Shown here piece after piece: positions 42,660 to 56,103 of a stretch of 64,000 nucleotides of DNA. The stretch spans positions 1,674,001 through 1,738,000 of the forward strand of contig OY987267.1 in assembly GCA_963920665.1 (NCBI GenBank), in the 5' to 3' direction. The stretch's first letter is position 1. Every line of letters begins with the position of its first letter. This DNA is from Straminergon stramineum. Its lineage: Eukaryota; Streptophyta; Bryopsida; Hypnales; Calliergonaceae. Below the pieces are notes generated by a model, which had not been told where the DNA came from, made no database searches, and saw only the letters and a program-made list of their open reading frames with translations. Position numbers and translations under genes: made by a program.

Positions 42660-43223
42660 TTAACCTTGGAATGTCGAGACTCATCTCTAGAATTGACAAT
42701 TTGAGAAAAATCATGAGAAAGTGCTATTTGGAAGCATATTTTGGAATTGACATATAAACAAAAGTTACAGACTGTGAGTTGTAGATTCCATCCATACGGT
42801 TAGATTCACCAATATATATTTTTTAATCATTTTTGAAAGGAAAATTCTGAAATTCCTTCTAAATTCAATGACAAGCAAAATATTATCCTTTTTGAGTAAA
42901 ATTTGTTGGAATGGATTTGAAATGAGGTTCACTTCACATGGTGATTTTTTGAAATTTTTGTGCTCTTAAAATCTATGATCACATTTTGGCAAATCTTGTT
43001 TTGAACTAGAGTCAATGCAATTTGGGCTTGGTCAGCCACTTGACATCCTTGCACATTTGTAATTTCAGAAAAATATGTACTCAAGTAACAACAATCCAAC
43101 CCTTAGATAGGACAACAACTTGGTGAAGTATCTCCAAAAATTAGGATGACTTTCATCCAAACAGTAATCAGAAAATTCAACAGTTTTAATCTGTTTGTCG
43201 ACGTTGGAGCTCTCCAGGGTTAA
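42660..43223 (+). mobile_element. TTAA-flanked element, family X, third copy
   Basis: Bounded by TTAA at 42660 and 43220. The left end is TTAACCTTGGAATGTCGAGA, the right end CTCCAGGGTTAA. The interior matches the other X copies (AAGTGCTATTTGGAAGCATA is identical). It lies in the same orientation as the repeat A copy. Confidence 0.75.
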
Positions 43224-43763
43224 ATTACGTACAAGTTAGGGCAAGTGTATGAATGGCTAGGCTTCAGTTTTCTCACAAAACCGGGTCATGTTGGGTAAGG
43301 TATCCTAACAATGAACAAAGGCCAAATAAATTCAACTAGGCTGGATTCTTTCAAATTTTAATGAAATGGGCCATAATGAAAATAACACACAATGTTTTGT
43401 AATTAAAAAAATTCTTGTTGCTGAGGATATGGCAAAGTATGTTATCAGTTATCACCATTCTGATTTCCAAAAGAAGCTTTGGTGAGAGAGATATAAAATT
43501 CCATAATTTTGGCCGTGTAAGTGATTTTTTACACACTTGATTGTGCAATTTATTTCTTTGCTATATGATTACCAAATTGAAACACTTTGAAATTTTATGA
43601 GGATGTAGGTAACTTGCTCTATACTAACAATTTAAAAAGCACAAGGCATACAAACAATTCCTCGTGTCAATAGTTGTCACCATCCCAAGTACAACTTTGA
43701 ATTTGGGGGTCTAAGAAATTACATTTCATAACTTAGAACCTTATGATCTTGCAAATCATAGAC
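43224..43763. other. Non-coding spacer
   Basis: AT-rich, no gene or repeat recognised. Confidence 0.4.
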
Positions 43764-44161
43764 ATGGTAGAACCACCCATTGTCAACCACTTAAGCATTT
43801 TGTGCATGATTTAGAGAAAGGCAAGCAATGTAAATTTTTTGCTATATAGAAAGATAGAAATCATGGGGATTGCAATTTTTTTTGATAATTTGATGCCTTG
43901 AATTGAAATTACTTTGAGTTTTGGAAGTCAAAAGTTGATCTAGACCCATACCCAACACATAGAGTCTTCAATAATTGCTCATTCAAATTTCAAAGACTAC
44001 TTTGGCTCTCAAAACCAAGTGCATGTGTCATGACACTAATGGTTAGATGATGGTTGGTAACCAATAACGAATGGTTAGTAATTAGTCATAGTCTCTATTG
44101 AAATTCCCAGAACCTCTAGATTGGCCACGAGGCTTGGTTGGCAAAGGGTGGTTCTACTATA
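43764..44161. mobile_element. Family K MITE, second copy
   Basis: The ends are ATGGTAGAACCACCCATTGT and the complement TATAGTAGAACCACCCTTTG. The interior matches 6270-6660 over its full length, including CCACTTAAGCATTTTGTGCA. Confidence 0.75.
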
Positions 44162-45576
44162 GTCTCATTATACAAATTTCAGGACAAGTGATGGTTGTAG
44201 ATGAGTGCTAGATTTTACAGTAGGAATTCTAGAAAATGTCCTCAAATTTTTACTAGGTCTCAATTTTAGTACAAGTCTCATTCTTGACCAAAATCACATC
44301 TTTGACACACAAATCCTTTAGGGGTTAATACGAAATCATAGAGATATATTTTGTAGTTGAATATGTATATAGACACAATTTTGAGTCTCTTTCTAGGAAT
44401 CAATCCAAAAGAATTCAATGCTTGTTTTTTCAAGCTAGAACATCTTAAACATCACTTCAATGGACATCTTATGGGTGGGTGTATGGTTTGGTGTATCAAT
44501 AATTGTCACTAGTTGATTTACTAATCAACAAAGGAGAGCCATCTAATAAGAGCCTTCATAAGTTCACATATACATATCTAAAGAGAGCCTTCATAGTGGT
44601 TGACTAGAAAACTCGCCCACTTAGAATTTCAAATATACTGTGCAAAGGAAAGAAAAGAAATTGACAAAAAAATCTAATCCGTAAGAAAATGACTTACAAA
44701 GATTGAACCCAATTTTTACTCTATAAAAGTTAGTAACCATATGAGATAAAGTGATATTTGCATCAAATCATTCATTTTTAGATAAATAATGCTTTTTTTA
44801 CCCTTCCATTAGTCACTATAAACTATTATATTGTTCTACGTGATTATGTTTTTAAAAAAGTCCATATGTATAAAAATTAATTGTTGTGACAATCCATACA
44901 TTTATCTTTAAGAGTCAATAAATGAATGTTGATAGACATTGGTAATAAAAAAAATACATAGATGTCTTCTCAATCAAGTTTTTATGTTTTTTTATCCAAA
45001 ATTAACATAAGAAACTAAGTATAATTCATTTGGTGATATTTATTTTGAAATGCATACCCCTCCTTGAAATCAACCTTGTGACATGGTTATTGAGACACTA
45101 AACCATGTTGCATCCACCTTCATATATCAATTGAGAGCTATTTTAACTTATTTTTTAAAAACATATTAGAAGGTATTGATTCAACGACATATGTAGGATT
45201 TTGATGTAATCAATTGAATGATTCCTTATTGACCATTTTAGAGTCTTTAAAGTTTACAATTGGATTCTTTGCTAAAATTCTTGTGTTCCATTTTTTATAT
45301 GTATTCATAATAAATAATAATCATTAATAAAAAAAATTCCAGATATAATTATTTTGACCCAATTTTTAGGATAACTTAGATATTAGCCTATAAAATCTTA
45401 TGTCCGCTAAGTTCATTTTCTATATTATTTACTCATCCATTTATGAAGTTTTTATATCAATAGAATTTTAATTTCTAATTTTATTTTTTTAACAAATTTT
45501 AGGAAGAATCAAGATAGAAATACTTAAAAATTCAATATATTCTAGACTATAGCTGTGAAGCAATCATATAAAAACT
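44162..45576. other. AT-rich stretch, 1.4 kb
   Basis: No gene recognised. A lone CTTTAGGGGTTAA at 44321-44333 looks like the end of another TTAA element whose partner end I could not find. Confidence 0.4.
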
Positions 45577-46509
45577 TTAACCCCTAAAGTTCCTTGACTA
45601 CCTTATCACCCAAAACCCTCAAAAACTGCCATGTCTAATACAAGTACCAAGTTTTTGAAAAATATCATTTTTGGACACATGTAACCGTACGATCTTGTAG
45701 TAATCTACATTGAAAAGGTGTGGAAAAAATTTCAGAAATTTCCACCATGTAGATTGCAAGATATTAACATTTGAAGTGACAAAAATCCTTTTTTTGGCCC
45801 TGCGAAAAACCGGGCAGCTGCACTTCACAAAATCCTATTTGTATGAAAAAATGTCCAAAATGGTGGTGCTTCTTTAGATTCATTCTTGAAGTCAAGTTGT
45901 CTACATTCTTGAAAATTTTCAGATCATTTGGAATTGTGCAACATATAGGAAAAAAATAGTAAGTACAAAGATGTAGAGAATGATTCAAAATACTAAATTG
46001 TTAATAGTTTATTATTGGAATTGGAAAATGCCAATCCCAATGGTGGAAATGTTGTAATAAACAATCTATACCCTATGATTTTATTTTTTTCCAAAAATAT
46101 TAAAAATTGAGTTAAATAAAGGACTTCAAAGTTTATTTTAGAGTAGAAAATCCATAAGTGCCCGTAAACTAAAACATCTCATAACTTTTGACTCATTGAT
46201 CAAAATGGAATGATTCAAAGCTTTCTATGTATATATCAATCTAAAAAAACAATTTCAAATTTTTATTTTTGAAAAAAGTGATTTTTTCAGATCTGCCCGG
46301 ACTGCCCGAGTTGAGAAACAAACAACATATTAGGCCATAACTTTTGACTCATATTTCCAAATGTCCTGAAATTTAGTGCATATGAAAGATATTCCTCGTC
46401 CACACCTTCTATTAAAATTTGGGCCCAAAACATGGAAATTTGTAGTCACACGTACCTGCCCAAAATTTCTATGTTGCCAAAAAAGGCACCTTGGTCCTTT
46501 AGGGGTTAA
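45577..46509 (-). mobile_element. TTAA-flanked element, family W, inverted copy
   Basis: Starts TTAACCCCTAAAGTTCCTTG and ends GGTCCTTTAGGGGTTAA, both TTAA borders intact. The 933-bp length equals that of 14574-15506 and it matches that element's complement throughout. This is the best-kept W copy together with copy 1. Confidence 0.8.
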
Positions 46510-47056
46510 CAAACATATTTTCCTCTCAAGCTTTGATAATGCCATAATGTCTTGTTAATTACATTTGTCTTATTGAGATGAATGGTTTCATAATTTCAAA
46601 GTGTTAAGAGTTAAAATATTATATGTATTTAAAATAAACAAAATTCTCCTAACCCTCATATAAAGGTAAGATATTACAACAATATTGACAATAGATTATT
46701 AGATACCTTCATGTGGCAAGTAAATAAAGCAAGGAGATATGAGAAATGCAAGGAGAGTAGTAATGATAAAAATATTTTTATATTTTCTATAACAAGGTTG
46801 TTAGTTTGTGAGTTTGTAAGCTTATGAACAAACAATTTTTTAGAGATTCCATCTAAATTTTTTGCCAAAATTTACTATTTTTAGAAAATTTTAATACTTA
46901 CTACCAAGGACCTAGTACCACGAACCCTTGAACAACCTTAATAAACAATTTATTGGAGTTGGCTAGATTCTTAAAAGAAAAAAATTGGTGATTAACTAAG
47001 ATTCTTTTGAAAACAAATGAGGTTGTTCTATTTAGATTTAGATTTTTATGAATATA
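46510..47056. other. Non-coding AT-rich spacer
   Basis: Nothing recognisable. Confidence 0.4.
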
Positions 47057-47209
47057 TCACTCCCTCTCTTATTGATTGGTACCTATTGGCACCGAGGAGA
47101 GCCTCCTAGCTATAGACCAAAAAAAAAAAATTATTATTTTTTTCTTGTCTATGCGCGGTTGGGGGCTCTCCTCGGTGCTGAGAGGTACCAACCAACAAGA
47201 GGGGAGTGA
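47057..47209. mobile_element. 153-bp foldback MITE
   Basis: Arms of about 50 bp are near-perfect inverted repeats (left TCACTCCCTCTCTTATTGAT and GCACCGAGGAGAGCC; right GGCTCTCCTCGGTGC and AACAAGAGGGGAGTGA), around a loop of about 45 bp with an A run and a T-rich run. A transcript would fold into a long hairpin like a small-RNA precursor. The GC-rich arms stand out in the AT-rich surroundings. No clear target duplication. Confidence 0.75.
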
Positions 47210-49056
47210 TCAACCAAAGTTACCAAAAGACCATCTAATCAAGATAGAAGAGTTGGATCCCTAAGAAGTCCCACAAGAGGACAATGATCAATGAATCAAC
47301 ATTTTGGTGTAACTAAACTCATTCCTTACAAAAATAATCCCTATCAGCCAAATATTGCCTTCAAATCTTAACAATGTTTTCCAAAATCTTAACAAATCCA
47401 ATTACCGATACATTAAGACATAAGTATACGTATTCCTCATTGGCCCTGAGAAGACCCATGCTACTACAAGATGGTGATCAACAAAAATGAAATTTGGTGT
47501 GGCTAAGCTCTTTCCAAGCATAATGAAATCTTATCAACAATTTTTTTCAAAAATCTAAACAAGTCCAATAATAGCACATCAAGAAAAAATTATTGGTACC
47601 TTCCCATTGACCCTTAGAGGATTCACACTATTATAGAACAATGATCAACCAATATGGCAATATTATAGAGACAACTTATTTCCATCTCCATTCAATTTTA
47701 ACATCAATTGGGTTCTTCATCTTTATAGTGTACACTTCTAGATAAGATTGAAAATTCGAATTTTCATCTGAATTCTACATAACCACGGTAATAGGTCCAC
47801 AGCAATAAGTCTATGGTAGTATGTACTAAAATTTACTGGAAATGATAAATTTTGATCCAAATTTGAAAGATGTAATCTATTTAAAAAATATATTATTATG
47901 TTTTTCTAATGCTTCTTCAAATTTTTGAACTCGATGCTCACAAAATCTCTACTTAGTGCTTATAGGCTCATGTTAGTATGCTCATAGAATAGCACTGCTA
48001 TTTTCTATAACATTGATTTATCACAATCATAGGATTCTCACTAAAATTATACTAGGTAACTACTAAATGTACAATTCAATTTTGGAAAACAATACATCTA
48101 TTCTTTCTTTATTCTATGGATAACAATATTGCTAATGGTCAAACAAATTTTATTTGAAAACCAAGTCTTTGAATAATATGACTTCAATAAGTATCATTTT
48201 CTTTGATGCTTTCCACTGAAACTTAGATAGAGTTTCAAAAACCTAAATGAATTTCTAGAACCTTCTCTCAAAACTTAGCTATACAAATTATATTAATAAT
48301 TTGTCTCCAATAATCTTGTCTTCTAGTATGTATTATTTTGACAACCAAATTCTTCATTCAAAATACCTTGTAGGTAAGCTTATAGGGTATGAAGGAGGTC
48401 TTTGGTGACAAAGACATCACAGTGATAGAAAATAAAATTCAAATCAATATGTTATGCTGATTCAATCAACTGGACATTTTGAAATAAAATCGTTTTCACT
48501 TGCTTGGGACATGTTTTATAACTTTTGTTGCTTCAAATTAGTTGATTTGAACATGTTTTTTAAACATAGTGTCAAGTCTATTTGAGATCTAGTCCTAGTC
48601 AATTGCTTTCTAACTATTGTCTTAAACATAAATCATTTTTATATATTATATATAATGGTTAAGTCAAACCAAGATTATCCAAGTACATTATTTGGAGAAT
48701 GTTTCATCTTATAAAATTGATCATACTTCCATATATCACTATATGACCTTAATTATTTCAAGAGAAGCAAGTTTGCTTCATTAAATAAGATTGATATTAT
48801 AAAGATGTAGACATAATCAATCTTGCAAATGCAAGGCTATTGCCAAAATTCTACCTAACTCTTTCCTAGTGTGCAAACCTCAACAAACAAGACATTAATA
48901 GTCTAAAGTACAATAGGAAACTATAGTTACAATTGATATAAATGTACATTACAATGACCTCATCACATGTATGCTATAGAATGCATAATAAATCAAATTG
49001 AAAAATCATGACTTCCCTTTGTCATGCACAATACATATTCAACTTCTAACTTGTTC
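47210..49056. other. AT-rich stretch, 1.8 kb
   Basis: No gene recognised. The right end should contain the 3' untranslated region of the CH-domain gene that follows. Confidence 0.4.
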
Positions 49057-52000
49057 TCATCTGAGAAATATTTCCAATTCTCGACGCATGGCCTGTAGTA
49101 GTGGTTCAACATTTCTTGTTAGTTAGGATGCATTCTTTTTAGAAAACCAAAAAAGCCATTGTTTAAGAATGAACTAAATCTCCACTAAAAGTTTTCTACA
49201 TATTCATCCATGCTTTATTTTCAAGAACAAAAAGAATTTGTGCATATAGTGAGATGATAATACAAAGCTTATTGTAAAGTATACAAGAGATTTTGTTTGA
49301 TATAAATTATATTTCCAGTGGTACATTACCTCTACATGCTGTCTATCGGCCTCATGTTTTGCTTCAAGGATTTGCAACTCAGAGAGTTGGTGATGGTTTT
49401 TCTCTAGAATAGGAGGATTTTCAACCTCAACCTTTTTCACCTTGGGTTTCGGCACTGTGGCCGCAAATTCAAGGGCCTGCTATCAAATAATTTGACTAAA
49501 TATGATGATAGAACTATTACAATTCCAACTATGGCAATTCAATATGTACTCAAATCCTATGTCTATATATATTTTGCCCTTCTTTATGTAACTTTGGATA
49601 AAATAAATATTTTGAAATTCAATATCTTTGACTAGGTAATCCAAATTCTATAAAGTTCTAACATGCATATGTCTTTTTATGGGCCTTTCTAACAATAAAT
49701 GAAGAAAACACTTAGAAGATAGATGATTGAAAAGTATGTGGAGTCGTCACAAACAAATATACTACTTGCCTTACATATTTTGTAAGAAGAAAAAAGATAG
49801 ACCTTGATATCGAAAAGTTCTTGTATATCATAAATAAAATATAATGGAGCTTTATTTAAAAGTTATGAATCATTTCTAAGTGTGCTCTTTTCATAATTTT
49901 GAATCAACTTTACCTTTCCATGGTACATCACAACCTTTTTGGATAATTATTAAGTTTTAGACAACCTAGCCTTTTATTATTGACCTGGTTCTTTTTACTT
50001 GATATACAATAGATATTATTACAATTTTCTACATGTGTGTTAAACAAGGATCTTTCAGTGGGACAACAAAGTGTCACAAACATTGATTTTTACCAGCATT
50101 TTGACTTTCTCTATAGCAAAAGTAGGGCATAAACTTACAACCTATTGCATCTCCAAGATATAGTATGTTACTTTTGAAGAATATTAATAAAGAAAAAAAA
50201 ATTTAGATGCAAAAAAATAAGCAAATCATACCTTTTGACGCTTTGATGGTAGTGGTGTTTTGATCTTCTTTAGTACATTCATCTGTAATCTGAATATTGG
50301 CCCAAATTATAATGGGTAGCTTTCTCATCTTTATACATAGAAAAGATAACCAATTACAATGACTCTTGTGCATGAACTAAATGAGTAGACCTACATGAGA
50401 AGTGCAAATAATATAATAGTTTGAAACAACAATGACAATATATTAATTGATAAGATTTCTTGCAAAATAGTTGATATGCCAAACAAGTGCATGCATTTAA
50501 AAAATGCCATAAATAATTGCCTGAGTTGTATTACAAGTGCGAACAATGCGGCTAAACTCCTTCATTCGCTCTAGTTTCTCCCTCTGAACACATCACAAAT
50601 TGTGTTTGTCATTTTCTTGGAATATGAATTGCCATCATTAACCCACATTTAAAATATTTAGCTTTACAAGTATCTATGATGATTTATAACATAACCTTTT
50701 CACCCAATTCCTCGTCTTCTAAATCGGGACCAAGCTTTCCAAGGTGGGCACAAGAAGCTGTTTGTTGCCTTCTATAATCATTTATTGTGTACTTTTTGAA
50801 ATTTCTCTACAACAATTTAAAGAATTCCATCGTAGATTAAGTTAAGCATACTTTGCTACAAGCTCAAAGCACTACTAACCACCCAAAAAGAATTGTATAT
50901 AGTAGAACTTGTGTTACATCATCTTCTCTTAATTAGTGCATAACTGTCAAGTATGCAAACATTATATGGGTTCAATTTCAAGCACTTTTTTTGAAAAGTA
51001 GTATAGGGGAGGCAACCCATTCCTCATCACTCCCCCATTGTGGCAATGTAAGGTATACATGCAGAACCTCCCTTAGTGCATGGTGTTGGGACTATGCACT
51101 AAAAGAGGTTTATGTATTTAGAGAAGTCATAGGGCCACTTGTCTTTTTTATCTTGAAGCATGTGTCTTTCATCTTGAATCATGGGCATGGGCCACCTATT
51201 GTTTACAAACTTCCTTAATGCATATTATACACCAAGGGAGGGTGTACTAAGAGAGGTTCTACTTGTAGTTATTTCAATCAAGAGGTGATTAACACAATTA
51301 ATGTTGGCATAGTTCCCGTCATAGGTTAGAAATAGGAAGGCATGTATGACCAATATAGGGTTGAACAGAATCTTCAACTAAAAATTTATAGTAAATTTGT
51401 TTTGAGAAATAAAAATCTGAAAATTATGGAAATCTTATGAACTCTATTTTTGCAAATGGGAAAATTTTCCACTATTAAAAACTCCCTTGTAGATACATGT
51501 ATTTGCTTAAGTGGTTAGAAATGGGTTGCCTCCACTAGTTAGATTAGACATTAGTTAAGTGGACATTTTTACATCTTTCTGAATGCATAAAACCTCTCTT
51601 AGTGCATAGTCCCAATATCATGCACTTAGACGAGTTCTACTATAATCACTTTCAAATATCTAAGAGCTCACAATTTTGAATTAACTTATTTGAATTAGAA
51701 TATTGGTAAATTGTTATAGTATAAGAAGCACCTGTCTATGAGGACTACGGAAGGCCAAAGCAACATCAAAAGTTGTTTTGCTACTAGATTTAATTGCCTC
51801 ATTATGATCCATTGTCGATAGCTTTTTCTCATGACTAGAATTTTTTCCAATCTCTCGTTGCCTTGCTCGTTCTACAGCTGATAAACACACAAAGTCATGA
51901 TTTTTCCTTTGGTTCTCATCTCTACATTGTGTCCTTCCTAGTGAAGAATTGTCCATGTCAACTTTAATTTGGTTACATCCACCATCAATGTTGAAATTAT

Positions 52001-53913
52001 GCACGTTGCATTGGAGAGGCAATAATACTCCTAGACCATTTTCATACTCTGGAACTTGCTCTGAGACTTCTCTTTGAATTGAGTAGAATGAATCATTCAC
52101 TTTGATAAAGTGTTGGCAACCATGGTTGAAGCAAGGAGGTCCATTATAATTTCCTTGTTTAATGCAAGAACACATTAAAGAATTTATTTCTTCATTTGTA
52201 TGTATTGTAGAAGTAGTTGTATTGGTCACATTGGAAAACTCAAATTTGTTGCATTCAATATTTGTTGTTTTGAAAGACCTCTCAGGATCTAGCATTATGG
52301 CATTCGTCCCTAATTCTAATTTAACCTTTTGAATATCTTGTTGTTGTTGTATCTCCTTCTTTGCCTCTACTTCCTCTGGTTTACATCTTGAAAATTGTAT
52401 AGGAATTAATTAGTTTCTCATTATCATGACAATTAAAGGTTTTCATGTTTAACTAGCTTACATAAAAGGCTTCAAGCACATATTAACTTTGGGAAGATTT
52501 TCAATTCATTTGATTTTACTATACCAATATGACGACATGATAATAGTATAGTCATTAATTGATTAATATCTTGATTTAGGTTCTATTCTTGACAGATTTG
52601 TCATACTTGTATTCAATACATTATGTTCATTAAATGTTGCACTATTGTATGTGTATATTAGACACTTGTGAACTTAAATTCATTGCAAGAGTTAGGAGAA
52701 GATTTTTACCTTTTCATTGTGAGAAATTTGTACATACGCTCAAGTAGAGGGCCAGCACCATCTGGAGTCTGGCAACTAATGATTGTCTCAATTTCATCTT
52801 TCATAACTACAAATGATTTCTTCTACAACCCTCAAGGCACCCCTACACTAGTGTTAGATATCTACTTCAAGTTCTCATACATAGGATTATGAGAAGGTAG
52901 GTTGTATTATGTAACTATCTTCTTTCCATTTGTGAAATTCCCTTAGAAAATTTTAGAAGTGCATTCCAAAAATACATAACGAGAAGGTATTTGTAAGTTT
53001 GGTATCACTAAATTCATCCCCACACAAGAAGTTCATTGTTGACCTTGTAATTTGGCAAGTTATAAACAAGTGACACAAACTATGATGTGCACAAAATACA
53101 CAATTGATCTCATTCAACTATTCCCACTCATCTATGCAATGTCAAGTCATTCCCACAAATGAGAGCATACATACTTTGAAGAACTTTTCAAGTTGAGTCC
53201 AATTATCCCTTTTCTTTTCCATCTTGGTTCCATAATCAAAAGAATGCATTTGGATGTCATGTGGAAAATATCGTGAAAAAATTTCCGCCACCATAAATCC
53301 GTTTGAAAAGTCCCTGCAAATTAGAATTTGAAAAACATGAAACTTTCTATAGCAAGGTCAAGTTATCTTTTCGAATTTTTGGAATATGAAAATGTTGGGA
53401 CAAAGATGGTTTGCAAAGTTTCTATAATTTGTTGCCTTTGTTATATCACAAAGAAGCAAGATGGTTGAGACTTGAAAGAAGCACTAGCACTTTACAACCT
53501 AGAGACTATCCATAAAGAGATGTGCAAACTTGAAAGGGGAATGGCCTCTACAACACACACTACATTGCACAAGCCAAATACATTATGGTTCATATTATCA
53601 AGTGCATTCATTCAAAATATTGAAGACCTAGAGATTTAGTTGCCATGAACAAACTGCATGCCCAATGATCATATATTGCAATCATTTCTCAAAGAAATGA
53701 TCCTAATTAAAATAATTGAGGCTTATAGAAAAACTATTAAATCAAGTCAATACACCCAAATTGATTTGCAATTCCTAATTTTTTCTTGACTCAAAGAAAA
53801 AATAATTATCTTGATAATAAAATTTACCTTTTTATATTTTTAATTGGAAAAGAAAGATTTAGGGCCACCACCCAACGTAAGACATCACGTCGAACACCTG
53901 TGTTTCCGCCCAT
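49057..53913 (-). CDS. SPATA4-like CH-domain flagellar protein, about ten exons
   Basis: I assembled these minus-strand exons from coding runs bounded by splice signals: 53828-53913 (possible start), 53175-53313, 52710-52806, 51732-52386, 50696-50806, 50521-50583, 50232-50282, 49330-49476 and 49057-49092 with TGA. All junctions are in phase except that one small linking exon between 53175 and 52806 was not found. The N-terminus is a calponin-homology domain of the SPATA4 kind: [48 protein letters not shown], then [21 protein letters not shown] 218-residue polar middle follows. The C-terminus has conserved-looking blocks: [67 protein letters not shown]. These last blocks remind me of JHY-type ciliary proteins, with low confidence. 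Exon 50521-50583 needs a GC donor (CAG/GCAATT). Expected in motile sperm; about 460 residues. Confidence 0.78.
51055..51643. mobile_element. About 590-bp family K relative inside an intron
   Basis: About 60-bp inverted repeats: the left reads TGCAGAACCTCCCTTAGTGC then GGGACTATGCACTAA, and the complement of the right reads TATAGTAGAACTCGTCTAAG then GGGACTATGCACTAA. Part of the left arm is repeated inverted at about 51235-51258. It lies wholly within the 924-bp intron (50807-51731) of the CH-domain gene. Confidence 0.6.
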
Positions 53914-55173
53914 TATTTTTGACAACTGTCTAATATCATTAGCTTTCTTTCCACTCTATCCTTGTCACAACCCTAAAGTTGTTCTTTGCTAGTACACCTT
54001 TGCGGATATGACCAAGTAACAACAATTTATTTGTCTCAATGTGTGAAACTTGAACAACCAACTTTGAACAAAATGCATCCACAATCATGAAATTCAATAT
54101 TACTTCTACTTCCATCCTTCTTAGATCTTGAGCATAAAACATAGTTGAAAAGGATGCAACTGGGATGACATGAATAGACTATTACACTATGTTGCTGTGC
54201 AAAAATCATTCCCAATATAGGCTCACTAATATATGATACACATTAGTAAACACATGATGCGATCTATGCATTGAAATAATTACATGATTGATACTACATT
54301 GACAATTTTAATCTACTTTAGAAAATGCTAAATAATGATTATCTCAACATGCAAAGGATGAAGTTGTGTTCATTGTCTTAAGATGTGACACATGGATTCA
54401 AAGTCATTTTTTTACATTGTGAGGAATGGTATCAAAATTACTTCTCTAAGTTCATATAAAATGACATTGACACAATTACAAAAGATGCACAAGAAAGCAT
54501 AAATATCATTCTTTCTCAAATGTGAAGGATTGTCCTCTAGGATGTTATTGATGCCATCTTATAAAGGATATAAAGCATGGCTTAAGTATTGATCATTCAT
54601 AAGCGAGCATGAAGGATATCATCAATGCCATAATTAGAGCTTGCATAAAAAAGATAATGTTGAGCCTAAAGTTGGGGTAGGTGGCATTGACACTATTTTA
54701 CAAAAGATGATACTAAGATGACATTGTTCCATCTTACGGCAAATGCAAACAATGGCATCCATATCATTTGGTAAAGAACTATACAAAGTCATTGACACAT
54801 TGATAGCTCATGTGGGAATTAGAGAGTAGTGTTGGTGTTGTCCTTAGAATGGTTAGAGAAAAACATGAATCTTGTGAGGTTGGAACCTCTAAAGAAAACT
54901 AAAATTAATAAGCAATTAGGTGTAAAGTAATGACTTTAATGACTTTTTTTTTAAAAAGACAAGTAGTTGTAAAGAAAGAATTCAAAAATACAAATTTTGT
55001 AAACCAATTGAAGAAGATGATTGACAGAAAACCTATTAATTAAAAAACATTAAATAATTAGATGGTTGATTGTGAAGCTAGAATCTTCAAAAGGTCCTCT
55101 AATCTTTGAATTTTTTCTATATAGAAAAAAAATACCTTTAACAAAAATTTATAGACCATAGTTCATTTTTTAT
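53914..55173. other. Upstream of the CH-domain gene
   Basis: The frame of the first exon stays open for a short way upstream of 53913, so another 5' exon is possible. From 54380 to 54840 there are irregular GATGACATTGA-like repeats similar to those at 39.1-39.7 kb. No other gene is seen. Confidence 0.4.
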
Positions 55174-56103
55174 TTAACCCTTAAAGGTTCTTCACTATAT
55201 TTTCACCAAAAACTCCAAAATTGCCATTTCTAGTACAAGTATCAAATTTTAGAAAAAATATAAATTTTGGACATATGCAACCATAGGATCTTATAATGAG
55301 CTTGTTTGAGAAGATGTGGAAAATATTTCAGAAATTCCCCCCAGATTGCAAGATATTAGCATTTGAATTGATAAAAATCTTTTTTTTGGCCTTGAGGAAA
55401 ACCGGGCAGCTACACTTCACAAGTTCACATTTGTATGGAAAAATGTCCTAAATGGTGGTGCTTCTTTGGATTCATTCTTCAAGTCAAGTTGGCTACATGC
55501 ATGAAATAATTCAGATCATTTGGAATTGTACAACATGTAGCAAAGAAATATTAATTAGAAAGAAGTAGATAATGATTCAAAATACTAAATTGTTAAGAAT
55601 TTAGCTATGGAATTAAAAAATATTACAATCTCAATGGTTGTAATGTTGTAATAAACAATCTATGCCCAATGTTTTTATTATTTTTTCAAAGATATTGAAA
55701 ATTGAGTTAAATAAAGGACTTCAAAACTTATCTTAGAGGAGAGATTCCATCACTACTCGCAAATTAAAACTCATAAATTTTGACTCATTGATCAAAATAG
55801 AATGATTCAAAGCTTTTGATGTATGTATAAATCTAAGAAACCAATTTCAAATTTTTATTTCTTAAAAAAGTGATTTTTAAAGAATTTTTTTGAGTTGCTA
55901 GTTTGTGCACCAACAATGAAAATGATATATCATGCAATAACTTTTAACCAAGTAGTCAAAAGTTATGAAAATTTTTGGGCTTAAAGCTACTCCTTGGGCA
56001 TGTGTTGTGTGAAAATATCAAAGAAAAAAAAATAAAAATTCCATTTGTAGTGAGGTGCCCCAAATTGCTATATTGCCAAAAAAAATGCAGTTTGGTCCTA
56101 AGT
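55174..56103 (-). mobile_element. Family W element, inverted, right end decayed
   Basis: Starts TTAACCCTTAAAGGTTCTTC and follows the 45577-46509 element to about 56103 (GCAGTTTGGTCCTAAG), where the terminal AGGGGTTAA is lost. Confidence 0.65.
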
